Assembly: GCF_051846935.1 (NCBI RefSeq)
Contig: NZ_JBPYCS010000013.1
Location: 13,380 to 77,379 of the forward strand
Length of the DNA: 64,000 nucleotides
Reading direction: 5' to 3'
Source of the DNA: JBPYCR01 sp051846935
GTDB taxonomy: Bacteria; Bacillota; Bacilli; Bacillales; Amphibacillaceae
Shown here: positions 45,427 to 55,544 of the stretch, piece after piece
How positions within the stretch are numbered: position 1 is the stretch's first letter
How the letters are laid out: the number at the start of each line of letters is the position of its first letter
Program-made: the position numbers and the translations under genes
Notes under the pieces: model-generated
Told to the model about the DNA's origin: nothing
What the model saw: only the letters and a program-made list of their open reading frames with translations
The model's database searches: none

Positions 45427-46539
45427 ATGCACATTGATCAATTAAAATTACGGAACTATCGAAATTATGAAAAGCTCGATCTTTCATTCGATGATAAAAT
45501 TAATGTCATTATTGGTGAAAATGCTCAAGGAAAAACAAACCTAATGGAAGCTATCTATGTTATGGCTTTCACCCGTTCTTATCGGACCCCAAGGGATAAT
45601 GAACTAATCCAATGGGATAAGGATTTTTGTAAAATTGAAGGCATGATTCATAAAGGCGACCGTTCGTTTCCATTAGAGATGATTTTTCACGATAAAGGTA
45701 AAAAAGCAAAGCGAAATCGAATTGAACAAAAACGGCTGAGCGCCTATATTGGTGCATTGAATATCGTCATGTTTGCTCCAGAGGATTTAGCTTTAGTAAA
45801 AGGCTCACCTCAGCTACGGCGTCGTTTTATCGATATGGAGCTCGGACAAATTCAACCTGCTTATATTTACCATTTAGGCCAATATCAAAAAATATTGAAA
45901 CAGCGCAACCATTTATTAAAGCAATTGCAGCGTCAAAAACAGCAGGATATAACAATGCTGCATATTTTAACGGAGCAATTAATTGAACAGGCCGTTACGT
46001 TACTGGAGCGTAGGTTTGCCTTTTTACATTTATTACGGAAGTGGGCCTGTCCCATTCATTTACAAATAAGCCGCCAGCTTGAACAGCTTGAAATAAAGTA
46101 TAAACCGACGATTGAAGTATCAGAAGCTGCAAACAAGGAGAAAATAAATACAGCATATACGAAACGATTCCAGGAAATGCAGCAAAGTGAAATTGATAGA
46201 GGAACAACTTTAATCGGCCCTCATCGCGATGACCTTACATTTTTAGTTAATGGAAAAAATGTTAAAACATTCGGTTCACAAGGACAGCAAAGAACGACAG
46301 CATTATCGGTTAAGCTTGCGGAAATTGAACTAATAAAAAATGAAATTGGTGAATACCCGGTTCTTTTACTTGATGATGTTTTAAGTGAGTTGGATGACTA
46401 CAGACAGTCGCATCTTCTAAGTACGATTCAAGGGAAAGTACAAACGTTTGTTTCAACTACAAGTGTCGACGGCATTTACCATGAAACATTGAAAAAAGCA
46501 GAATTATTTCATGTTGAAAATGGGATAATTGTGCCGTAA
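45427..46539 (+). CDS. recF: DNA replication and repair protein RecF
   Basis: The protein has 370 residues. The SMC-like ATPase has Walker A GENAQGKTNLMEAIY near residue 30, the signature FGSQGQQRTTALSVKLAE and Walker B LLLDDVLSELD. It loads RecA at gaps and stalled forks. ATG 45427 follows AAAGAGGAAT; the ATG at 45406 would place that site inside the gene. The neighbours yaaA and remB are conserved. Confidence 0.97.
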   Translation: MHIDQLKLRNYRNYEKLDLSFDDKINVIIGENAQGKTNLMEAIYVMAFTRSYRTPRDNELIQWDKDFCKIEGMIHKGDRSFPLEMIFHDKGKKAKRNRIEQKRLSAYIGALNIVMFAPEDLALVKGSPQLRRRFIDMELGQIQPAYIYHLGQYQKILKQRNHLLKQLQRQKQQDITMLHILTEQLIEQAVTLLERRFAFLHLLRKWACPIHLQISRQLEQLEIKYKPTIEVSEAANKEKINTAYTKRFQEMQQSEIDRGTTLIGPHRDDLTFLVNGKNVKTFGSQGQQRTTALSVKLAEIELIKNEIGEYPVLLLDDVLSELDDYRQSHLLSTIQGKVQTFVSTTSVDGIYHETLKKAELFHVENGIIVP

Positions 46540-46567
46540 TCATTAAAATATGACCAGGAGGGAAACC

Positions 46568-46834
46568 ATGTTCGTCCATATCGGTAATGATTACGTACTC
46601 CAATCGAAAGATATTATATCTATTATTGATCGTAATTTGATTCAATCCTCATCCATTATAAAAGAGATGATGCAAGTTGCTAGAGAACGAAGGAAAATTA
46701 AAGGCACTAAAAGAGAAGCAAAGTCAATTGTCATTACAGATGACTTTATTTACTACAGTACACTCTCTATTCCGACATTAAAAAAGAGATCGAGCATGAT
46801 TTCTACAATTAACACGACGGATTATTTTGATTGA
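46568..46834 (+). CDS. remB: Extracellular matrix regulator RemB (YaaB)
   Basis: The protein has 88 residues of the DUF370/RemA-like family, starting MFVHIGNDYVLQSKDIISIID. It is linked in B. subtilis to matrix and biofilm gene control. ATG 46568 follows CAGGAGGGA; the frame from 46550 would include that site. It lies between recF and gyrB, as in B. subtilis. Confidence 0.93.
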   Translation: MFVHIGNDYVLQSKDIISIIDRNLIQSSSIIKEMMQVARERRKIKGTKREAKSIVITDDFIYYSTLSIPTLKKRSSMISTINTTDYFD

Positions 46835-47021
46835 TACTTGAATACGTATCCGATAGAAGAAAACGATACGAAAGTTCTTACGGTAAGGTTGAAATAAAGC
46901 AGCAATCGTTTCTAGGTTGAATTAACGGACTTGAAACTTTTTTAAAACAAACAAGAAAATGAGTTGTAAAAATTTAACTTAAAATAAATTAGTTTTTAAG
47001 AAATGTAGGTGGGTTTTTCTT

Positions 47022-48938
47022 ATGGAAGATAAAATTGTAGAACAAACGTATGATGCAGACCAGATTCAAGTGCTAGAAGGACTTGAAGCAGTTAGAAAAC
47101 GACCAAGCATGTACATCGGATCAACAAATGAAAAAGGACTCCACCATCTCGTTTGGGAAATTACCGATAATAGTATTGATGAAGCTTTGGCAGGGTATTG
47201 TGATCATATTCATGTCATCGTGGAGCAGGATAACAGTATTACTGTAAAAGATAATGGGCGCGGGATACCAATTAATACGCATGAAGACTCGGGTAGGCCT
47301 GCTGTTGAAGTTATTATGACCGTCTTACATGCAGGTGGTAAATTTGGTGGCGGCGGCTATAAAGTATCTGGTGGGCTGCATGGTGTAGGTGCTTCTGTCG
47401 TTAATGCTTTGTCAACGGAATTAGAAGTATTTGTTCATCGCGAAGGGAAAATACACCATTTGTTATTTGAGCGTGGGGTTGTAAAGGGCGATTTAAAAGT
47501 AATTGGCGAAACGGATCATACGGGAACCGTTATTCATTTTAAACCAGATCCTGAAATTTTTACCGAAACAACGGTTTTTGACTATGATATTTTAGCGAAT
47601 CGATTAAGGGAGCTTGCATTTTTAAACAAGCAATTAACGATTACGTTTCAAGATAAACGTACAGATAAAGAGCCAATTGATTATTATTATGAGGGCGGTA
47701 TTCGCTCTTATGTTGAGTATATGAATCGGACGAAGGATGTATTACACGAACCAATTTATGCAGAAGGAGAAGCGCAAGATATATCCGTAGAAATAGCGAT
47801 TCAATATAACGATGGCTATGCGAGCAATTTATATTCATTTGCTAATAATATTCATACGTATGAAGGCGGAACACATGAGTCTGGCTTCCGAACTGCGCTA
47901 ACACGGGTAATTAACGATTATGCAAGAAAGAGCAACTTGTTTAAAGACGATGATCAAAACTTAACAGGTGACGATGTCCGAGAAGGTATGACGGCGATTG
48001 TGTCGGTTAAGCATACAGATCCACAATTTGAAGGGCAGACAAAAACAAAGCTCGGTAATAGCGATGCACGTACTGTTACCGACCAAGTATTTAGTGAGGA
48101 ATTTTCTAAATTTTTACTTGAAAATCCGTCCGTTGGAAAAACAATCGTGGAAAAAGGAATGATGGCTTCTCGTGCTAGAATGGCGGCACGTAAGGCACGT
48201 GAATTGACTCGGAGAAAAAGTGCGTTAGAAGTTTCCAATTTACCGGGGAAATTAGCCGATTGTTCCTCAAAGGACGCAGAAATTAGTGAATTGTATATTG
48301 TAGAGGGGGATTCGGCTGGGGGCTCAGCAAAGCAAGGACGAGATCGCCATTTCCAAGCAATCTTGCCTTTACGTGGGAAAATATTAAATGTTGAAAAAGC
48401 GCGCCTTGACCGAATTTTATCGAACAATGAGGTTCGAATGATGATAACAGCGCTCGGTACAGGGATTGCTGAGGATTTCGATATTACGAAGGCACGATAT
48501 CATAAAATCGTTATTATGACCGATGCAGATGTTGATGGGGCGCATATTCGAACGTTATTACTTACGTTCTTCTATCGTTATATGAAACCATTAATAGAAC
48601 ATGGTTATGTATATATTGCCCAGCCACCACTTTATAAAATACAGCAAGGAAAAGCTGCACATTACGCTTACGATGAACAAGGGATGGAGGAAATTTTAAA
48701 TCAGCTTCCAAAATCACCAAAGCCAGGCATTCAGCGCTATAAAGGTCTAGGAGAGATGAATGCAGAGCAATTATGGGAAACAACGATGGATCCTGAAACG
48801 AGAACATTGTTGCAAGTAAAATTGAAAGATGCAATTGATGCGGATGAAGTGTTTAATATATTAATGGGCGATAAAGTAGAGCCACGCAGGGACTTTATAG
48901 AAGGCAATGCACAGTACGTACAAAACCTTGATGTATAA
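47022..48938 (+). CDS. gyrB: DNA gyrase subunit B
   Basis: The protein has 638 residues. The GHKL ATPase has ITDNSIDEALAGYCDHI and GGLHGVGASVVNALS; the TOPRIM domain has EGDSAGGSAKQGRDRHFQAI and DADVDGAHIRTLLLTFFYR; the C-terminus is DFIEGNAQYVQNLDV. It provides ATP-driven supercoiling with GyrA. A GTAGGTGGG site precedes the ATG. It is about 105 bases upstream of gyrA. Confidence 0.99.
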   Translation: MEDKIVEQTYDADQIQVLEGLEAVRKRPSMYIGSTNEKGLHHLVWEITDNSIDEALAGYCDHIHVIVEQDNSITVKDNGRGIPINTHEDSGRPAVEVIMTVLHAGGKFGGGGYKVSGGLHGVGASVVNALSTELEVFVHREGKIHHLLFERGVVKGDLKVIGETDHTGTVIHFKPDPEIFTETTVFDYDILANRLRELAFLNKQLTITFQDKRTDKEPIDYYYEGGIRSYVEYMNRTKDVLHEPIYAEGEAQDISVEIAIQYNDGYASNLYSFANNIHTYEGGTHESGFRTALTRVINDYARKSNLFKDDDQNLTGDDVREGMTAIVSVKHTDPQFEGQTKTKLGNSDARTVTDQVFSEEFSKFLLENPSVGKTIVEKGMMASRARMAARKARELTRRKSALEVSNLPGKLADCSSKDAEISELYIVEGDSAGGSAKQGRDRHFQAILPLRGKILNVEKARLDRILSNNEVRMMITALGTGIAEDFDITKARYHKIVIMTDADVDGAHIRTLLLTFFYRYMKPLIEHGYVYIAQPPLYKIQQGKAAHYAYDEQGMEEILNQLPKSPKPGIQRYKGLGEMNAEQLWETTMDPETRTLLQVKLKDAIDADEVFNILMGDKVEPRRDFIEGNAQYVQNLDV

Positions 48939-49043
48939 ATAGAGAGTCAATTGGAGAGTGAATGCGTAGAGTACTTGCATGCGAACGTACAAGCAAAACT
49001 TCTCACATTCAACTGCTAACGTTGATTAGGAGGTAATCTGATA

Positions 49044-51539
49044 GTGAAGCAAGAAAGACCAAATGTAGAAGAAATAAATATAAGTGAAGAAATGCGGACT
49101 TCCTTTCTCGATTATGCAATGAGTGTAATCGTATCTCGTGCGCTTCCCGATGTGCGTGACGGGTTAAAGCCTGTCCATCGCCGTATCTTGTATGCGATGC
49201 ATGATCTTGGTATGCATGCGGACAAAGCATATAAAAAATCGGCACGGATTGTCGGGGAAGTTATCGGGAAGTATCATCCGCATGGTGACTCCGCTGTATA
49301 CGAAGCGATGGTACGTATGGCTCAAGATTTTAGTCACCGGTATTTGCTCGTAGATGGGCATGGGAATTTTGGATCGGTAGATGGTGATTCAGCGGCAGCA
49401 ATGCGGTATACGGAAGCAAAAATGTCTAAGCTGTCGATGGAGCTATTACGGGATATAAATAAAGATACGATTGATTATCAGGATAACTATGATGGTGCAG
49501 AAAGGGAACCAGTTGTATTCCCAGCAAGGTTTCCGAACTTACTCGTTAACGGATCCTCAGGAATTGCGGTAGGTATGGCAACGAACATTCCACCACACAA
49601 TATAGGAGAAACGATTGATGCTGTACTTGCACTAAGTAAAGACCCGGAAATTACAGTCGAAGAATTAATGGAAAATCATATTCATGGCCCTGATTTTCCA
49701 ACAGCAGGACTTATTCTTGGACGGAGCGGTATTCGCAAAGCATATGAAACAGGGCGTGGATCAATAACGATTCGCGCAAAGGTACATGTTGAAGAAAATA
49801 AAAATGGCACATCAACGATTATCGTTTCAGAGCTGCCTTATCAAGTGAACAAAGCTAAGTTAATTGAGAAAATTGCGGAGCATGTTCGCGAAAAACGAAT
49901 TGAAGGTATTACCGACTTACGAGATGAATCCGATCGAAACGGTATGCGCATCGTAATGGAATTGCGCAGAGATGTAAATGCAAATGTTGTTTTAAATAAT
50001 TTATATAAATATACATCCTTACAAACTACTTTTGGAATAAATATGCTCGCACTTGTCGATGGGCAGCCAAAAGTGCTGACGGTTAAAAAGTGTTTACAGC
50101 ATTACCTCGATCACCAAAAGGTCATTATTACACGTCGAACAGCATTTGAGCTACGTAAAGCAGAAGCACGTGCACATATTTTAGAAGGGTTACGAATCGC
50201 ACTTGATCATTTAGATGAAGTTATTACGCTTATTCGAAATTCTAAAACAACCGAAATTGCCCGCAGTGGCTTAATCGAGCGTTTTAAACTAAGCGAAAAA
50301 CAAGCACAAGCAATTTTAGATATGCGTCTCCAGCGCCTTACAGGACTAGAACGCGAAAAGATTGAAACAGAATACAATGAATTAATCGAGCTCATTAAAG
50401 AGCTAAAAGCAATTTTGGCAGACGAGGAAAAAGTATTAGAAATTATTCGCGAAGAATTGACTGAAATTAAGGAACGGTTCAATGATGAACGACGCTCAGA
50501 AATTGTAATGGGTGGCGTTGACTTCTTTGAGGATGAAGACTTGATTCCAGAAGAAAATATCGTCATTACACTGACCCATCAAGGCTATATTAAACGCCTT
50601 CCTTCCTCCACGTATCGAACACAAAACCGAGGTGGTCGCGGTATTCAAGGAATGGGAACGAATGAGGATGATTTTGTTGAGCATTTAGTATCTACATCGA
50701 CACATAATACGGTATTGTTTTTTACAAACAAAGGGAAAGTCTATCGAGCTAAAGGCTATGAAATACCAGAGTTTGGTCGTACAGCTAAAGGCTTGCCTAT
50801 TATAAATTTACTGCAAATAGAAAAAGATGAATGGATTAACGCAGTAATTACTGTGAAAGACTTTGTCGATGATTGGTACTTATTCTTTACAACGAAGCAC
50901 GGCATATCGAAACGCTCTCCATTATCTCAGTTTGCCAATATACGTAAAGGCGGTTTAATTGCGGTTGGCCTACGAGATGAGGACGAACTTATATCTGTTC
51001 GTTTAACGGACGGTAATAAAGATATTATGATTGCAACAAAGCAAGGTTATTTAATTCGCTTTGAAGAAGAACAAGTGCGTTCCATGGGGAGGACGGCTGC
51101 TGGCGTTCGTGGGATTACCTTACGTGAAGAAGATGAAGTTGTTTCAATGGAGATTTTAGAAAAGGATATGCAAGTCCTCCATGTAACGAATAAAGGTGTA
51201 GGAAAACGAACACCTGAAGAACAGTATCGTAAAACAAATCGTGGTGGAAAAGGTATATTTACATGTAAATTAACAGATGAGACCGGACATGTCGTTGCAG
51301 TGAAGGCAGTAACCGGTGAAGAAGATATGATGTTAATTACAGTCGCAGGTGTATTGATTCGTATCCCAGTAGACAGTATTTCTCAAACAGGACGGAATAC
51401 GCAAGGTGTACGGCTTATACGCTTGCAAGCCGATGAAGAGGTTGCAACCGTTGCCCAAGTTAATCGTGAGGAAGAAACGGATGAAGTAGAAGAAGTTGAG
51501 AACGATGAGATAGAAGAATCGACAGAGAACGAAGAATAA
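49044..51539 (+). CDS. gyrA: DNA gyrase subunit A
   Basis: The protein has 831 residues. The catalytic Tyr lies in AAAMRYTEAKMS near residue 123. The quinolone-resistance region reads HPHGDSAVYEAMVRMAQDFS, with Ser and Glu at the usual sensitive positions. The C-terminal beta-pinwheel carries the GyrA box as NRGGRGIQGMG, and the tail is acidic. The start is GTG 49044 with TAGGAGGT 9 bases upstream. Unlike in B. subtilis, no rRNA operon follows. Confidence 0.99.
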   Translation: MKQERPNVEEINISEEMRTSFLDYAMSVIVSRALPDVRDGLKPVHRRILYAMHDLGMHADKAYKKSARIVGEVIGKYHPHGDSAVYEAMVRMAQDFSHRYLLVDGHGNFGSVDGDSAAAMRYTEAKMSKLSMELLRDINKDTIDYQDNYDGAEREPVVFPARFPNLLVNGSSGIAVGMATNIPPHNIGETIDAVLALSKDPEITVEELMENHIHGPDFPTAGLILGRSGIRKAYETGRGSITIRAKVHVEENKNGTSTIIVSELPYQVNKAKLIEKIAEHVREKRIEGITDLRDESDRNGMRIVMELRRDVNANVVLNNLYKYTSLQTTFGINMLALVDGQPKVLTVKKCLQHYLDHQKVIITRRTAFELRKAEARAHILEGLRIALDHLDEVITLIRNSKTTEIARSGLIERFKLSEKQAQAILDMRLQRLTGLEREKIETEYNELIELIKELKAILADEEKVLEIIREELTEIKERFNDERRSEIVMGGVDFFEDEDLIPEENIVITLTHQGYIKRLPSSTYRTQNRGGRGIQGMGTNEDDFVEHLVSTSTHNTVLFFTNKGKVYRAKGYEIPEFGRTAKGLPIINLLQIEKDEWINAVITVKDFVDDWYLFFTTKHGISKRSPLSQFANIRKGGLIAVGLRDEDELISVRLTDGNKDIMIATKQGYLIRFEEEQVRSMGRTAAGVRGITLREEDEVVSMEILEKDMQVLHVTNKGVGKRTPEEQYRKTNRGGKGIFTCKLTDETGHVVAVKAVTGEEDMMLITVAGVLIRIPVDSISQTGRNTQGVRLIRLQADEEVATVAQVNREEETDEVEEVENDEIEESTENEE

Positions 51540-51663
51540 TAGATCTAATAAATAACGAGGTGATTCGATTAGCATGTAAAAAGCTGGAGAATCACCTTGT
51601 TTATCCTTCCTAATTTTTATAATATTTAAATTACATAGATGACTGTATGATGGGGGTGCAGGC

Positions 51664-52758
51664 TTGCAAGTTAATACAACGCAACTTACGACAGGATGTA
51701 TATTGCTTAAAAGTGTTATAGGGCCAAGTGGCCGGCCAATCGTATTAGAAAATACAGTGCTTGCAGATGAGCATATTACGATATTAAAGAAATTTTTAAT
51801 AGAATCCGTTCACGTCTCTCCGAAATTAGCAAATGGAGAGTTGTTTAAACCAAAAATGCAAGACGAAGCAGAACAAGTAGAAAAAATAAAACGACAGCAC
51901 GTAGATGAAGAACTTACGTTAGCAGAACATTACCTTCAAGTTGTAGAACAATTTAAAAAAATGTATCATCAATGGCAGAACAACGTACCGATCGATATGC
52001 CTCAAGTACGGAAAATGATGCTCCCATTACTAATGCGGGTTGAACAATTTGGATCAGCTGTTTTTCGCCTACAGCAGTATTCTAATAAGCAGGACTACAT
52101 ATATCATCATTCTGTTTCTGTAGGCCTTTTATCAGCTTATATTGGTCAAAAAATGAATTTGTTGAAAAACGAGTGGTTGCAACTCGGGTTAGCAGGGGTA
52201 TTAAGCGATAGTGGGATGGCAAAAATAAACACGTATTATATGGAAGACCGTCCATTGACATCGAGAGAATTTGATGAAGTAAAACAACATCCGATTTTTT
52301 CCTATCGACTAGTAGAAAAAATCCCAACGCTTTCTCAACAGGCGAAGCTAGCAATCTTACAACACCACGAGAGAATGGATGGTACAGGATACCCGTATCA
52401 GATGAAAGGAAACAAAATTCATCTATACGCACAAATTATTGCTGTGTGTGACACCTATCATGCGATGACTTGTGAGCGCATTTACGCAAAGAAAGCTTCC
52501 TCCTTTAAGGTAATTGAACAATTGCAAGGGAAGCAATTTTCAAGGCTTTCTCCTAAGGTAGTTTTGGTATTTATCGAAAGCTTAACAAACTTCTCAATCG
52601 GTACGCGCGTAAAGTTATCTAATGAAAAAGAAGGCGAAATCGTATTTATAAATAATAAACAACCGACAAGACCGATGATAAAGCTAACGGATAGTAGAGA
52701 AATAATTAGTTTAGAAAACAATATGAATCTTTACATTGAAGAAGCAATTGATGGATAA
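51664..52758 (+). CDS. HD-GYP-like protein with an altered HD dyad
   Basis: The protein has 364 residues. An N-terminal helical region (1-140) precedes an HD-GYP domain (about 145-290) and a short C-terminal beta domain. His149 (YHHSVSVG), His209, His234/His235 (HHERMDGTGYP) and Asp263 match the c-di-GMP phosphodiesterase metal site. The central dyad reads S181-D182 (GVLSDSGMAKI) in place of HD, so activity may be lost or altered. The start is TTG 51664 behind GGGGGTG. It lies between gyrA and yaaC; c-di-GMP sensing rather than hydrolysis is possible. Confidence 0.85.
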   Translation: MQVNTTQLTTGCILLKSVIGPSGRPIVLENTVLADEHITILKKFLIESVHVSPKLANGELFKPKMQDEAEQVEKIKRQHVDEELTLAEHYLQVVEQFKKMYHQWQNNVPIDMPQVRKMMLPLLMRVEQFGSAVFRLQQYSNKQDYIYHHSVSVGLLSAYIGQKMNLLKNEWLQLGLAGVLSDSGMAKINTYYMEDRPLTSREFDEVKQHPIFSYRLVEKIPTLSQQAKLAILQHHERMDGTGYPYQMKGNKIHLYAQIIAVCDTYHAMTCERIYAKKASSFKVIEQLQGKQFSRLSPKVVLVFIESLTNFSIGTRVKLSNEKEGEIVFINNKQPTRPMIKLTDSREIISLENNMNLYIEEAIDG

Positions 52759-52818
52759 GCCGATAATCGAAATGATTTCAAATACAATTGCTATAATTAA
52801 ACGATATGGTGTTGGATG

Positions 52819-53781
52819 TTAACCGAATGGCGATTGCTTTAGCAATTCGTAACCGATTAATAAAGGAACCTTTTTACGTGCAACTTGAAGATAATGAGCG
52901 ATTAATGGGTAGTCGACATCCGACTTTGTACCTAATAGATCTCCCCACCATTCCGTTTCATAACGGCAAATCATACTTAAATTGTACAATATCAAATAAT
53001 GGTTGATTGACTCCGAATAGACTTCGTACATATCGCGTGTAGAAGGAAAATAAATTTTGTCATTATCGTTATTAATTTTAAACGGTCCGCGTGCTTCGTT
53101 GACCGGGACGGTTAAGGTGATATGGATCTTCTCCTTGTCGGTAACAACCGTTCCAATTTGTGGTAAATATGGGCGAATACGCTGTATTAATGCTTCTGTC
53201 GTTAAATGATAGTGATCAAGAAGTCGTAGTGGGAAATGGATTTCTGTTGTCCCTAAGTTTCCTACTGCAACCATTCCTTGTTCTTTATTGTTAAAATGAA
53301 AAAACGTATTCAATTCTGGTATGCTGGCGAGTAACGCTTTCATATTCCATTTCGAAAGTGCTTGTTTTTTTATTCCGTAAACGTGTTCAGCAAAATAAGG
53401 AAACAACCCATTCTGCTGTGCTTTTACTTCATCATGAAGAAAAGTATACTGTTTCTTTTTTCTCCTTCTAGTAGAAACACCGTGCGCTAAAATTGAGGAT
53501 GTTTCAGGATAGTTTGGTCGAATGGTTAGTACAATTGCTTTAATCAAATGCGTTAAGCCATAATAGTATAAAATTGGTTGAATAAAAGTTTCTGCCGTTT
53601 CCCCTGTTTTATAAAATTGACGCCCGTGCTGTAAGTAATATAGAAACCGATTACTGTTTTCGTAGCTCTTTAACGGTGCATCCTTCACTTTTCGTTTACT
53701 GTAGCAATGGAGCAAGTATTGCTGTGCTGTTTGCTGTGACTGTAAATAAGTTAGAAAGGTTACGATTTTATGTTTATCCAA
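52819..53781 (-). CDS. yaaC: YaaC-like protein
   Basis: The protein has 320 residues and resembles B. subtilis YaaC, a protein of unknown function that is likewise found reversed between gyrA and guaB. It is rich in aromatic and basic residues (NRFLYYLQHGRQFYKTGE, FIQPILYYYGLTHLIKAIV). No catalytic motif or membrane segment was recognised. The start is TTG 53781 behind GGGAGGAT. It reads head-on to replication and is divergent from guaB. Confidence 0.85.
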   Translation of the reverse strand: MDKHKIVTFLTYLQSQQTAQQYLLHCYSKRKVKDAPLKSYENSNRFLYYLQHGRQFYKTGETAETFIQPILYYYGLTHLIKAIVLTIRPNYPETSSILAHGVSTRRRKKKQYTFLHDEVKAQQNGLFPYFAEHVYGIKKQALSKWNMKALLASIPELNTFFHFNNKEQGMVAVGNLGTTEIHFPLRLLDHYHLTTEALIQRIRPYLPQIGTVVTDKEKIHITLTVPVNEARGPFKINNDNDKIYFPSTRDMYEVYSESINHYLILYNLSMICRYETEWWGDLLGTKSDVDYPLIAHYLQVARKKVPLLIGYELLKQSPFG

Positions 53782-53871
53782 TGCTTATCCTCCCTTAAGT
53801 ATCTCAATATTTCGAATCAATTTTCTTTTTATCGTAAACGCTTCACAAGTTGAAAAAAAGCACATGATAAC

Positions 53872-53890
53872 GTATTGTAATTTACAATAC
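53872..53890. repeat. Perfect 19-base palindrome between yaaC and guaB
   Basis: GTATTGTAA (53872-53880), one central T, then TTACAATAC (53882-53890). It lies 91 bases upstream of the yaaC start and 108 bases upstream of the guaB start, where an operator would be expected. No known regulator consensus was recognised. Confidence 0.5.
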
Positions 53891-53997
53891 ATAAAACAAA
53901 AACCTTTAAGAAAATAATAAATTATGGTATAAGTGTAGCCAAAATATAAAGAATGTATCACTTGTTAAACGGTATCTGAATATTAAGGAGGATGAAA

Positions 53998-55464
53998 ATG
54001 GAGGGTAAATTTGCTAAAGAAGGATTAACATTTGATGATGTATTACTCGTACCTGCAAAGTCAGAGGTGCTACCAAAGGACGTTTCTGTAAGTACAGAGT
54101 TGGCACCAAATTTAAAATTAAGTGCTCCTTTTATTAGCGCAGGGATGGATACAGTTACCGAAGCAGATATGGCGATAGCTATGGCAAGACAAGGCGGTTT
54201 CGGGGTCATTCATAAAAACATGCTTATCGAAGAACAAGCAGAAATGGTCGATCGCGTAAAACGGTCAGAAAGTGGTGTAATAACGAACCCATTCTTTCTC
54301 ACTCCAGAACATCAAGTATTCGATGCAGAACACTTAATGGCTAAATTTAGAATATCAGGTGTTCCAATCGTAAATAACATTGAAGATCAGAAGCTTGTTG
54401 GAATTTTGACGAATCGCGATTTGCGTTTTATTGAGGATTATTCGATTTTAATTTCAGAAGTAATGACGAGCGAAAATTTAGTAACGGCAGCAGTAGGGAC
54501 TACGTTGGAACAAGCGCAAAAGATTTTGCAAAAACACCGAATTGAAAAGCTGCCACTTGTTGACGAAGATAATGTATTAAGAGGGCTTATAACGATTAAA
54601 GATATCGAAAAGGTAATTGAGTATCCACATTCTGCAAAAGATGCACAAGGTCGATTAGTTGTAGGTGCAGCAGTTGGGGTAACAGGAGATTCTTTAAAAC
54701 GAATTGACAAGCTTGTAGAAGCTGGTGTCGATGTGATCGTTATTGATACAGCACATGGGCATTCAAAAGGTGTGCTTGATCAAGTAAAGCAAGTTCGGTC
54801 ATTATATCCCGACTTACCGATTATTGCTGGAAATGTAGCTACTGCAGAAGCGACAAAGGACTTAATTGAAGCTGGTGCATCCATTGTTAAGGTTGGTATT
54901 GGACCAGGTTCTATTTGTACGACTCGTGTCGTTGCTGGCATAGGAGTACCACAAATTACAGCGGTGTATGACTGTGCACAAGCAGCGGCTCCATATGGTG
55001 TTCCAATAGTTGCTGATGGGGGTATAAAGTTTTCTGGTGACATAGTGAAAGCATTAGCAGCAGGTGCGAGTGCTGTTATGCTAGGGAGTTTGTTTGCAGG
55101 TGTCACAGAAAGCCCGGGAGAAATGGAAATATTCCAAGGTAGACAATACAAGGTTTATCGGGGAATGGGTTCTCTAGGTGCGATGAAAGCGGGCTCTAAA
55201 GACCGATATTTCCAGGAATCTGATGATGTGAAAAAGCTTGTTCCAGAAGGTATTGAGGGACGAGTTGCATATAAAGGGTCACTGGCGAATACGATTCACC
55301 AATTACTAGGTGGATTAAGAGCGGGTATGGGGTATTGTGGTACACCAACACTTGAAGCGTTACGAAAAGATGGGCAATTTATACGCATAACAAACGCTGG
55401 ATTAAAGGAAAGTCATCCACACGAAGTACAAATAACGAAAGAAGCTCCTAACTATCGCATTTAA
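53998..55464 (+). CDS. guaB: IMP dehydrogenase
   Basis: The protein has 488 residues. The (beta/alpha)8 barrel is interrupted by two CBS domains (about 95-205). The catalytic Cys lies in GPGSICTTRVV near residue 305, the flap follows, and IIAGNVATAEA and DGGIKFSGD are conserved. It oxidises IMP to XMP, the first step to GMP. ATG 53998 with AAGGAGG 6 bases upstream is preferred over ATG 53992. Its terminator lies at 55521-55544. Confidence 0.98.
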   Translation: MEGKFAKEGLTFDDVLLVPAKSEVLPKDVSVSTELAPNLKLSAPFISAGMDTVTEADMAIAMARQGGFGVIHKNMLIEEQAEMVDRVKRSESGVITNPFFLTPEHQVFDAEHLMAKFRISGVPIVNNIEDQKLVGILTNRDLRFIEDYSILISEVMTSENLVTAAVGTTLEQAQKILQKHRIEKLPLVDEDNVLRGLITIKDIEKVIEYPHSAKDAQGRLVVGAAVGVTGDSLKRIDKLVEAGVDVIVIDTAHGHSKGVLDQVKQVRSLYPDLPIIAGNVATAEATKDLIEAGASIVKVGIGPGSICTTRVVAGIGVPQITAVYDCAQAAAPYGVPIVADGGIKFSGDIVKALAAGASAVMLGSLFAGVTESPGEMEIFQGRQYKVYRGMGSLGAMKAGSKDRYFQESDDVKKLVPEGIEGRVAYKGSLANTIHQLLGGLRAGMGYCGTPTLEALRKDGQFIRITNAGLKESHPHEVQITKEAPNYRI

Positions 55465-55520
55465 ACAATCATTTCGTATCCATTTACAATTAATACGATA
55501 TTTATAATAGATTATAACGG

Positions 55521-55544
55521 AGGGATTAGGTGGAACTAATCCCT
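55521..55544 (+). terminator. Terminator of guaB
   Basis: AGGGATTAG (55521-55529) pairs perfectly with CTAATCCCT (55536-55544) around a 6-base loop, followed by ATCTTATTTT. The remaining bases to 55854 hold the dacA upstream region; no clear promoter was assigned there. Confidence 0.8.
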
